Positions 10,152-20,800 of a stretch of 64,000 nucleotides of DNA are shown piece after piece. The DNA is from Aristolochia californica. Taxonomy: Eukaryota; Streptophyta; Magnoliopsida; Piperales; Aristolochiaceae. The notes below the pieces were generated by a model. It did not search any database and had not been told where the DNA came from. It saw only the letters and a list, made by a program, of their open reading frames with translations. Every line of letters begins with the position of its first letter. The stretch's first letter is position 1. A program made the position numbers and the translations under genes. The stretch is from NCBI GenBank assembly GCA_029961685.1, contig JARWKL010000012.1:10819955-10883954 (forward strand), read 5' to 3'.

Positions 10152-11728
10152 ATAGATCACTACAAAATGAAAATTTTAGAGCTTATGTATGGGAAAAATT
10201 ATGAACAAAAACAAATGTAAGTAAACAAAATTTATTCACACACCACAAATGAACACATAAGTTTTGTTAACCAAGTTTTGGTAAATTCCAATAGTTCAAC
10301 CCTAACACCTTGGAATTTTATAAGAAAGATATTTCTAATTGGTCCTAACATGTTTTCAATATGGATATGCATGGTTCAAACATGTTAAAGATGCAAATGA
10401 CCAATGGATCCAAACCTTTTAAAGAGAACAATAAATCCTCATTAAATTATCAAGTACACGTGCGGTGGCATATATACCTGAGTCAACCAAACCATTTTTT
10501 TTCCCATTTACAAAAAAGTTGACCTAACAATCATAGGTCATTGTAAAGTGATTGATCGATCAATCATGCGTAATGGGCTATATTTTTGTAAGAAATGACT
10601 TGTGGATTGGGAGTCAACACTAAGTTAAAAATCCCCCCACCTCCCCCTTATTCTCATGATTGCAAAACCTAATATATAAAAACTAAAAGAGTTTAAAGTC
10701 CCTAAAAATTACCAAGGCTTTTTGGAATTATCTCTCTCTACATTTGTCCATCTTCATTTTTTATGTATATTTTTTATATCAAATTTTGAGTTTTCACTTT
10801 ACCTTTATCTCGTAAAACAAAAGATAAGGCAAATAGATCACAACAAAATGAAAGTTATAGAGTTTATGTATGGGAAAAATTAAGAACAATAACAAATGTA
10901 ACTAAAGAAAATTTATTCACACACCACAAATGAACACAAAAATTTTTTTATCCAAGTTTTGGTAAATTCCAATAGTTCAACCCTAACACCTTGGAATTTT
11001 ATAAGAAAGTGATTTCTAAGTGATCCTAACATGTTTTCAATATGGATATGCATGGTTCTAACATGTTAAAGATGCAAATGACCAATGGATCCAAACCTTT
11101 TAAAGAGAACAACAAATCCTCATTAAATTCTCAAGTCAACGTACGGTGGGATATTTACCTGAGTCAAACAAGCCCTTTTTTTACCCATTTAAAAAAAAAC
11201 TGAGCTAAAAATCATAGGTCATTGTAAAGTGATTGATCAATCTATCATGTGTAACGGGCTATATTTTTGTAATGAAATGACTTGTGGATTGGGAGTCAAC
11301 ACTAAGTTAAATATCCCTCGCCTCCCCCTCTTTTGATGATTAAAAAACCTAATATATAAAAACTAAAAGAGTTTACAGTCCCTAAAAATTATCGAGACTT
11401 TTTGGAATTATCTCTCTCTACATTTGTGTATCTCCATTTTAGATGTATATTTTTAAATCAAAATTTGAGTTTTCACTTTCCCTTTATCTCATAAACAAAA
11501 AGATAAGCCGAATAGATCACAATGAAATGAATGTTATAGAGTTTATGTATGAGAAAAATTAAGAACAATAACATATGTATAACATATGTAAGTAAAGAAA
11601 ATTTATTCACACAATACAACGAACACAAAAGTTTTGTTTTCCAAAATTTGGAAAATTCCACAAGTTCAACCCCAACATATTGGAATTTTATAAGAAAGAG
11701 ATTTCTAATTGATCCTAATATGATTTAA
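10152..11728 (+). repeat. satellite array, block 3
   Basis: Monomers in phase with block 2: motif at 10611 and 11293. The distance from 4680 to 10611, less the 5249 bp of element A plus its duplication, is 682 bp. A small local duplication of about 11 bp ('taacatatgta' twice) lies near 11568-11591. It ends at TAA 11726-11728, the target duplication of the DNA transposon. No gene is seen. Confidence 0.92.
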
Positions 11729-12978
11729 GGAGGGGGAGTGTTTAGTCAACAAAATGGAAATTTGAAGTTCATCTTCATCTCCAAATGAACTTCATCTTAG
11801 TCATCTACATGAACTTCATCTTTGTACTTGGTGTTAGTGTTGATGACTTCATGTGCATTGGAAAACAGTTTCTAGTGTTAGTGCCCTAACATGAGAAAAA
11901 CATAAAAAATAAGAGAATCCTTAAACCCTTACGTTACACTTAATTACAACATAATCCTTAAACCCAAAATTAGGTAAAACAAACATGAGTACTACACTAA
12001 TAAGTAATTTAATGTTTAATTAAAATATATTAATATTCTAATTAATTAAATTAGATATTGTATTATGTAATGATTTCACTTTATTGTACATTAATATAGT
12101 AATTACGTGATCCAATTAACTATGCACATGATTAATAATAAAAAAATAAAAATTAAAAAATAATAGAAGTGAATATAATAAATAAAAAATAAAAATTTTA
12201 TTAATAACATAAGATATACTTTAACATAAAAAGGAATAATTAAACCAAAATTAATTGACCACTCTTAAATCAATAATTTAATACAGTAATAAAAAATAAA
12301 TATAATAAATAAATATATATTATTTTATCAATATATTCAAAAAATAGAACTTTATTCAATTAATATTTTTTGTCAATAATTTGGTTTCTGCGCGCTGGAG
12401 GTCATCTTCAACCTCCAGCCATGCATAGAGGGGGACGATGGCAGCCACCGTCGACCCCCATTGGACGTCAGACGTCGGCCCCCCGTCGGTCGCCGTCATC
12501 AATGTCGCGAGCTCACCCCGTGCCAGCCAGTGCTGCCCTTTCACTGTAGAGGCCTGATTGCTCGTCGTCGGCCTCCGTCTCTCATTTCCTTGATGCTCAT
12601 TACTTGTCACTCGACGGACGAAGGGATGGCGTCGCTTGTCGCATGCAGAGAGGGAGAAGAGAGGGAGAAGAGGGGGGTGCAGGAGATAGGGCGAAAAAAA
12701 AAACGAAATCAAAAGAGAGTGTGAGAGGGTGTGTGAGAGAGAGAGGGAGGAAAAATAATAAAATCAATGAGGGTTCGAACCCTAGTGATAGTTTCATGTG
12801 CATGAATGGAAAAATTCGGCGGAAAGAATATTTCGTCGCTTAAGCGTTGGACATGGTTTTCGAAGTCATGTTAGTCATGTACATGAGTTGAAGTCCTGCT
12901 CTTCACTAACGACCTCACGAGGTGAACTGAGTAATGCAGCTGAAGTTCATCTCCTGAGTCAAGTTGACTAACCCCCCC
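11729..12978 (+). mobile_element. non-autonomous TIR DNA transposon, PIF/Harbinger-like
   Basis: A 1250-bp insertion with imperfect terminal inverted repeats: the left end is GGAGGGGGAGTGTTTAGTCAAC, whose complement is recognisable at the right end as GTTGACTAACCCCCCC. It is flanked by a 3-bp TAA duplication (11726-11728, 12979-12981). A paralogous empty site exists in the monomer at about 1127-1143 ('gatttaaatatag'), which confirms the boundaries. A 3-bp TWA target and G-rich TIRs fit PIF/Harbinger. No transposase domain is recognisable. The left ~650 bp are very AT-rich, and 12385-12740 is a GC-rich island with overlapping open frames on both strands that resemble no family I know. GAAGTTCATC-type motifs are repeated near both ends. 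Confidence 0.75.
12385..12740. other. GC-rich core of the TIR element, possible captured fragment
   Basis: An abrupt composition change from AT-rich flanks to GC-rich sequence with many CG dinucleotides. Open frames occur on both strands (118 codons, - strand, 12356-12712; 87 codons, + strand, 12461-12724). The predicted peptides are low-complexity and Arg/Glu-rich with no recognisable domain. It is followed by purine-rich GA repeats (12640-12755). I do not call it a gene. A host fragment captured by the transposon, or simply a GC-rich transposon interior, would both fit. Confidence 0.4.
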
Positions 12979-15900
12979 TAAATATAGATATGCATGGTTG
13001 AAACATGTTAAAGATGCAAATGACCTATGGATCATAAACTTTTAAAGAGAACAACAAATTCTCATTAAATTCTCAAGTGAATATGCGGTGGGATATTTAC
13101 CCAAGTCAATTTTTTCCCATTTATAAAAAAAGCTGATCTAATCATCATAGATCATTGTAAAGTGATTGATCGATCAATCATGTGTAACGGGCTATATTTT
13201 TGTATGTAATGACTTGTGGATTGGGAGTCAACACTAAGTTAAAAATCCCCCACCTCCCCCTTATTCTCATGATTGCAAAACCTAATATATAAAAACTAAA
13301 AGAGTTAACAATCAATAAAAATTACATAGACTTTTTGGAATTATCTCTCTCCACATTTTTGCATCTATATTGTAGATGTATATTTTTTTTTAAATCAAAA
13401 CTTTGAGTTTTCAATTTCTCTTTATCTCGTTAACAACAAGATAAGGCAAAAAGATCACAACAACTAAAAAATTTAAGAGTTTATGGATGGGAAAAATTCA
13501 GAACAATTACAAATGTCAGTAATGAAAATTTATTCACACTCCACAAATGAACACTAAAGTTTTGGTATCCTAGTTTTGGGAATTCCACAAGTTCAACCCA
13601 AACAGATTCGAATTTTATAAGAAACAGATTTCTAATTGATCCTAACATGTTTTAAATATGGATACGCTTGGTCGAAACATGTTAAAGCTGCAAATGACCT
13701 CTGAAGCCAAACCTTTTAAAGTGAACAACAAATGCTCTTTAAATTATCAAGTGAACAAGCAGTGGGATATTTAATTGAGTCAAACAAGCCATTTTTTTGC
13801 CCATTTACAAAAAAACTGACCTGCAAATCATAGACCATTGTACAGTGATTGATCGGTCAAACATGCCTAACGGGCTATATTTATGTAAGAAAGGACAAGT
13901 GCATAGGGAATCAACACTCAATTAAAAGTCCCCCGCCTCCCCCATCTTCCAATGATTTTAAAATCTAATATATAAAAACTAAAAGAGTTAACAATCCCTA
14001 AAAATTACATAGAATTTTTGGAATTATCTCTTTCTACATTTTTGCGTCTCCATTGAAGATGTATATTTTTTTAAAACCAAAACTTGAGTTTTCACTTTCC
14101 ATTTTTCTCTTGAAAAAAAAGATAAGGCAAATAGATCACAAAAAATTGTAAATTTTAGAGGTTATATATGGGAAAAAACAATTACCAATGTGAGTAAAGA
14201 AAATTTATTCACATGCCACAAATGAACACAAATGTTTTGTTATCCTTGTTTTTGGAATTCCACTAGTTCAACCCTAACAACTTCGAATTTTATAAGAAAG
14301 AGATTTCTAATTGGTCCTAACATGTTTTAAATATGGATATACGTGGTTGAAACAAGTTAAAGATGCAAATGACCTTTGGATCCAAATCTTTTAAAGTCAA
14401 CAGCAAATGATCACTAAATTGTCAAGTGAACGTGCGGCGGGATATTTACCACCCGAGTCAAACTAGCCATTTATTGACCTATCAATCATAGATCATTGTA
14501 AAATGATTGATCAATAAATCATGCGTAACAGGCTATTTTTGTTCTAAGAAAGGACTTGTGGATTGGGAGTCAACTCTCAGTTAAAAATCCCCCGCTTCCC
14601 CCTTCTTCGAATCATTTCAAAATGTAATATATAGAAATTAAAAGTTTTTACAGTCCCTAAAAATTACAGACACTTTTTGGAATTATCTCTCTGTACATTT
14701 GTGCATCTCCATTTTAGATGTATATTTTTTTTAAACCAAAACTTGTGTTTTTACTTTCCCTCTATCTCGGAAAAAAAAAAGATAAGGCAAATAACTCATA
14801 ACAAATGATAATTTTAGAGTTTATGTATGGGTAAAATTAAGAAAACTAACAAATGTAAGTAAAGAAAATTTATTCACACACCACAAATGAACACAAAAGT
14901 TTTTTTATCCATGTTTTGGGAAATTCCAATAGTTCAACCCATATAGTTTGGAATTTTATAAGAAAGAGATTTCTAATTGATCCTAACATGTTTTAAATAT
15001 GGATATACGTGTTTCAAACATGTTAAAGACGCAAATGACCTTTGGATCCAAAAATTTTAAAGAGAACAACAAATTCTCTTTAAATTATCAAGTGAACGTG
15101 TGGTGGGATAATTACCCGAGTCAAACAAGCCTTTTTTTGGCCATTTACAAAAAGGCTGACCTAAAAATCTTAGATCATTGTACAATGATTGATCGGTCAA
15201 TCATGCATAACGGGCTATATTTTTGTCAGAAATGACTAGTGCATTGAGAGTGAACACTCAGTTAAAAATCCCCCGCCTCCCCCTTTTCCCGATGATTGCA
15301 ATACCTAATATATAAAAACTAAAAAGGTTAACAATCCCTAAACATTACTTAGACTTTTAGGAATTATCACTTTCTACATTTCTGCGCCTCCATTTAGATG
15401 TATATTTTTTTTAAATAAAATCTTGAGTCTTCACTTTCCCTTTTTCTTGTAAACAAAAAGATCAGGCAAATTGTTCCAAAAAAATTGAAAATTTTAGAGT
15501 TGATATATGGGAAAAAATAAGAACAATTACAAATGTCAGTAAAGAAAATTTATGCACACACCACAAATGAACACAAAAGTTTTGTTATCCTAGTTTTTGG
15601 AATTCCACAAGTTCAACCCTAATAGCTTGGAATTTTATAAGAAAGAGATTTCTAATTGATCCTAACCTGTTTTAAATATGGATATACGTGGTTGAACCAA
15701 GTTAAAGATTAAAATGATATTTGGATCCAAATCTTTTAAATAGAACAACAAATGCTTATTATATTCTCAACTGAACGTGCGGTGTGATATTTACCAGAGT
15801 CAAATTGGCCATTTTTTGCCCGTTTACTAAAAACCTGACCTAACAATCATATATCATTTTAAACTGGTCGATCGATCAATAATGCGTTACGGGCTATGTT

Positions 15901-16502
15901 TTTTTAAGAAAGGACTTGTGGATTGGGAGTCAACACTCAGTTAAAAATCCCTCGCCTCCCCCTTCTTCCAATGATTGCAAAACTTAATATATAAAAACTA
16001 AAAGAGCTTATAGTCCCTAAAAATTTAAAAGACTTTTTGGAATTATCTCTCTCTACATTTGTGTATCTCCATTTTAGATGTATATTTTTTTCTAAATCAA
16101 AACTTGAGTTTTCACTTTCCCTTTATCTCGTAAACAAAAAGACAAGGCAAATAGATCACTATAAAATTCAAATTTTAGAGTTTATGTATGTGAAAAATTA
16201 AGAACAATAACAAATGTAAGTAAAGAAAAATTATTCACTTACCACAAATGAACACAAAAGTTTTATTATCAAAGTTTTTGGAAATTCCAATAGTTCAACC
16301 CTAACAGCTTGGAATTTTATAAGAAAGAGATTTTAATTGATCCTAACTTGTTTTAAATATGGATATGCTTGGTTTAAAATTGTTAAAGATGCAAATGACC
16401 AATGGATCCAAAACTTTTAAAGAGAACAACAAATCCTCAATAAGTTCTCAAGTGAACGTGCGGTGGGATATTTATCTGAGTCAAACAAGCCATTTTTTGC
16501 TC
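12979..16502 (+). repeat. satellite array, block 4
   Basis: Monomers with phase motifs at 13225, 13908, 14567, 15248 and 15927 (spacings 683, 659, 681, 679). The distance 11293 to 13225 minus the 1253-bp insertion is 679. The succession of variants repeats that of block 1: after a 'ggatcataaac'/'aatatgcgg' half (about 13030) comes a 'gttaacaatcaataa' monomer (13225), then 'gatatacgtg' types. This indicates multi-monomer periodicity. The block ends in '...ccattttttgctc' where the palindromic LTR structure begins. Confidence 0.92.
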
Positions 16503-16939
16503 TGTTGATTTTCAGGACTCCATGAATTTAGCTCATTGAGAAAAAGGGAAAGAAACCCATTTGGAAAAAACTGGAGGAAGAAGGGTAATGGACTTGATTT
16601 TTCCGACCCTCCCCTTGAAGCTCTATTTATAGATTTGTGAAACTACTATATTAAAATAATACCCCTAAACTTTGGTTATAGGGTTTAGGGTTTTAACCCT
16701 GGAACTTTAGCTTAATTACATCAATGCCATCTCTATGAGATGACTCTTTATTTACCATCCTGCCATCAATGTATGTGGGCCTATGGGCCTTATCCTTGAT
16801 CGTGGGCCTTGCCCCCCATCTTCAATCTCTCTTGGATGCATGGGTGTTCATTTGTCTTATGGGCTTGGGCCCATCTTCTAATACACTTTGATATGTGAGC
16901 CTTCCTTGGTCGTGTGGGCTTGGACCCTGTCTTCCAACA
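16503..16939 (-). repeat. LTR, left inverted arm
   Basis: 437 bp; read on the - strand it runs TGTTGGAAGACAGGG...TTCAGTCC-like end...AACA. The TATA box TATAAATA is at 16624-16631 (complement). It contains repeated GGCCCAAGCCCA-type motifs and a telomere-like ttatagggtttaggg stretch. It is 27 bp longer than the right arm copy and visibly diverged from it. Confidence 0.85.
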
Positions 16940-17476
16940 CTCCCCCTCAAGCTGGGGGTGAGAGAATAGCATGAAATCTCTGCTTGCTGCAAATGATGCA
17001 TAAAATCTTTCTTGTATAATATGCCTTCATTTTCCAAGGAGTCCATGACGGAGGAACTTCAACCCCGTAAAAAATATCAATTTTTTTTGGTTGGGAGTCC
17101 TTGACGGAGAAACTAATTATTATATTTATTGTCAAACCCATAAAAAATTTGATATTTTTACAGGGATGAAGTTCCTCCATCATGTGCTTCCAACCACAAA
17201 AAATTCATATTTTTGACAAGGATGAAGTTCCTCCGTCATGTGCTTCCAACCACAAAAATTTAATATTTCTTATGGGGTTGACAATAAATAGAATAATAAG
17301 TTCCTCCATCACGGACTACCAACCAAAAAAAAAAATTGATATTTTTGACGGGGTTGAAGTTCCTCTGTCATGGACTCCTTGGAAGATGAGGGCATATTAT
17401 ACAAGAAAGATTTTATACATCATTTGTAGCAAGTTGAGAGTTCATACTATTCTCTCACCCTCAGCTTGAGGGGGAG

Positions 17477-17886
17477 TGTTGGAAGACAGGGCCCAAGCCC
17501 ACACGACCAAGGAAAGCTCACATATCAAAGTGTATTAGAAGATGGGCCCAAGCCCAAAAGACCAAGGAAGACCCATGCATCCAAGAGAGATTGAAGATAG
17601 GGTCAAGGCCCATAGGCCCACATACATTGATGGCAGGATGGTAAATAAAGAGTCATCTTATACAGATGGCATTGATGTAATTAAGCTAAAGTTCCAGGGT
17701 TCAAACCCTAAACCCTATGTTCAGGGGTATTATTGTAACATAGTAGTTTCATAAATCTATAAATAGAGTTCAGGGGGATGGTCGAAAAAATCAAGTCCAT
17801 AACAGTTCTTCCTCCTTTTTTCTCCAAATGAGTTTCTTTCCCTTTTTCCCAATGAGCTAAATTCATGGAGTCCTGAAAAATCAACA
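17477..17886 (+). repeat. LTR, right arm
   Basis: 410 bp, TGTTGGAAGACAGGG...CTGAAAAATCAACA, with TATAAATA at 17758-17765. It has a PPT immediately upstream (17464-17476) and a PBS-like TGGTATATGAGC immediately downstream (17887-17898). It therefore has the 3'-LTR context on one side and the 5'-LTR context on the other, as in a one-LTR circle or a tandem recombinant. Confidence 0.85.
17758..17765 (+). promoter_or_regulatory. TATA box of right-arm LTR
   Basis: TATAAATA followed by GAG, in the same position as the TATA boxes of the related LTRs at 25275 and 31002. Inferred promoter element of the LTR. Confidence 0.5.
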
Positions 17887-20800
17887 TGGTATATGAGCTT
17901 TGATTTTCCAATAGTTCAACCCTAACAATTTGGAATTTTATAGGATTGAGATTTCTAATTGATCCGAACATGTTTTAAATATGGATATGCATGGTTCAAA
18001 CATGTTAAAGATGCAAATGACCTATCGATCCAAACAAGCCATTTTTTGCCCATTTATAAAAAAGCTGACCTAAAAATCATAGATCATTGTATAGTGATTG
18101 ATCATTCAATCATGTGTAACAGGCTATATTTTTGTAAGAAAGGACTAGAGGATTGAGAGTCAACACTCAGTTAAAAATCCTCCCCCCACCCTCGCCCTTG
18201 TTTAGATGATTGCAAAACCTAATATATAGAAACTAAAAGAGTTAACAATCCGTAAAAATTACATAGACTTTTTGGAATTATCTCTTTCTAAATTTTTGCA
18301 TCTCCATTGTAGATGTATATTTTTTTAAAAATCAAAACATGAGTCTTCTCTTTCCCTTTTTCTTGTAAACAAAAAGATAAGGCAAATAGATCACAAAAAA
18401 TTTCAAATTTTGGAGTTTATATATGGGAAAAATTAAGAACAACTACAAATGTCAATAAAGAAAATTTATTCACACACCACAAATGAACCAAGTTTTGTTA
18501 TCCTAGCTTTTGGAATTCCACCAGTTCAACCCTAATAGCTTGGAATTTTAAAAGAAAGAGATTTCTAATTGATCCTAACATGTTTTAAATATGGATATAC
18601 GTGGTTGAAATAAGTTAAATATGCAAATGACCTTCGGATCCAAACCTTTTAAAGAAAATAACAAATTCTCATTAAATTCTCAGATGAACATGCGTTGGGA
18701 TATTTACCCGAGTCAAATTAGCCAGTTTTTGCCTATTTACTAAAAAGCTTACCTAACAATCATAGATCATTGTAAAGTGATTGATTGACCAATCAGGCGT
18801 TACGGGCTATTTTTTTTGTAAGAAAGGACTTGTGGTTTGGGAGTCAACATTTAGTTAAAAATCCCCCACCTCCCCCTTCTTCCAATGATTGGAAAACCTA
18901 ATATATAAAAACTAAAAGAGGTTACAGTCCCTAAAAATTACAAAGACTTTTTGAAATTATCTCACTCTACATTTGTGCATCTTTATTTTAGATGAATATT
19001 TTTTTAAGTCAAAACTTGAGTTTTCACTTTCCCTTTATCTCGTAAACAAAAAGATAAGGCAAATAGAACACTACACAATGAAAATTTTAGAGTTTATGTA
19101 TGGGAAAAATTAAGAACAATAACAAATGTAAGTAAAAAAAATTTATTCACACACCAAAAATGAACACAAAAGTTTTGTTAAATTTCAATAGTGCAACCCT
19201 AACAGCTTGGAATTTTATATGAAAAAGTTTTTTAATTGATGCTAACTTGGTTTAAATATGGATATGCACGGTTCAAACATGTTAAAGATGCAAATGCCCT
19301 ATGGATCCAAACCTTTAAAAGAGAGCAAAAAATCCTCATTAAATTCTCAAGTCAAGGTGCGGTGGAATATTTACCTAAGTCAAACAAACCATTTTTGTGC
19401 ATTTACAAAAAAGCTGACCTAACAATCATAGGTCATTGTAAAGTGATTGATCGATCAATCATGTGTAATGGGGTATATTGTTTTAAGAGACTTCTGGATT
19501 GGGAGTCAGCTCTAAGTTAAAAAATCCCTCGCCTCCCCCTTTTTTGATGATTACAAAACCTAATATATAAAAACTAAAAGTGTTTACAGTCCCTAAAAAT
19601 TACATAGACTTTTTGGAATTATCTCTCTCTACATTTGAGCTTCTCCATTTTAGAAGTATATATTTTTTTATAAAAATTTGAGTTTTCACTTTCCCATTAT
19701 CTCATAAACAAAAATATAAGGCAAATATATTACAACAAAGTGAAAGTTATAGAGTTTATGTATGGGAAAAATTAAGAACAATAACAAATGTATGTAAAGA
19801 AAACTTATTCACACAACTCAAATGAACACAAAAGTTTTGTTTTCCAAGTTTTGGGAAATTCCACAAGTTCAACCCTAACATATTGAAATTTTATAAGAAA
19901 GATATTTCTAATTGATCCTAACGTTGATTTAAATATGGAAATGCATGGTTGAAACATGTTAAAGATGCAAATTACCAATGGATCATAAACTTTTAAAGAA
20001 AACAACAAATTCTCATTAAATTTTCAAGTGAACATGCGGTGGGATATTCACCCAAGTCAATTTTGCCCATTTACAAAAAAGTAGATCTAACAATCAAAGA
20101 TCATTGTAAGGTGACTGATTGATCAATCATGGGTAACGGGCTATATTTTTTTATGTAATGATTTGTGGATTGGGAGTCAACACACAGTTAAAAATCCCCC
20201 GCCTCCCCCCTTCTTCTGATTATTGCAAAATTTAATATATAAAAACTAAAAGATTTAACAATCAGTAAAAATAACATAGACTTTTTGGAATTATCTCTCT
20301 CTAAATTTGTGCATCTAAATTGTAGATGTATAATTTTTTTTAAATCAAAACTTGAGTTTTCACTTTTCTTTTATCACGTTAACAACAAGATAATGCAAAT
20401 AGATCACAACAAATCTAAAATTTTAGGGTTTATGGATGGGAAAAATTCAGAACAATTACTAATGACAGTAATGAAAATTTATTCACACACCAAAAATGAA
20501 TTCAAAAGTTTTGTTATCCTAGTTTTGGGAATTCCTCTAGTTCAACCCTAACAACTTGGAATTTTATAAGAGAGAGATTTCTAATTGATCCTTACATGTC
20601 TTAAATATGGATATACATGGTTGAAACAAGTTAAAGATGCAAACTACTGTTGGATAAAAAACTTTTAAAGAGAACAACTAATGCTCATTAAATTCTCAAG
20701 TCAATATGCAGGGGGATATTTACCCAAGTTATAGAAGCCATATTTTGCTCATTTCCAAAAAAAGATGACCTAACGATCATAGATCATTGTAAAGTGATTG

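Larger units (their letters stand above)
16503..17886. mobile_element. inverted-LTR (palindromic) Copia-like retroelement structure
   Basis: A 1384-bp palindrome-like locus. The left arm is a reverse-oriented LTR (16503-16939) followed by the complement of a PPT (CTCCCCCTCAAGC). The right arm is a PPT (GCTTGAGGGGGAG, 17464-17476) followed by a forward LTR (17477-17886). The inner parts are also inverted copies ('ggagtccatgacggagg' on the left versus 'cctctgtcatggactcc' on the right) around a centre near 17195. The right LTR is followed by TGGTATATGAGC, a degraded PBS. No target duplication is present, and the satellite phase is broken across the locus, unlike every other insertion here. There is no coding capacity. 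The LTRs are related to those at 31002-33749. Confidence 0.85.

Noticed and set aside
12356..12724. Overlapping 118- and 87-codon frames in the TIR element as genes
   Set aside because: They overlap on opposite strands, are low-complexity and Arg/Glu-rich, and match no transposase or other family; a high GC content alone keeps both strands open.
12768..12786. GGGTTCGAACCCT as a tRNA T-arm or SINE B box
   Set aside because: It matches the B-box consensus, but no A box, acceptor stem or cloverleaf is present nearby; the string is a short palindrome that can occur by chance.
16670..16700. Telomere-like TTTAGGG motifs
   Set aside because: Only one or two copies inside an LTR (also in the right arm near 17700-17720); no array, so not an interstitial telomere.
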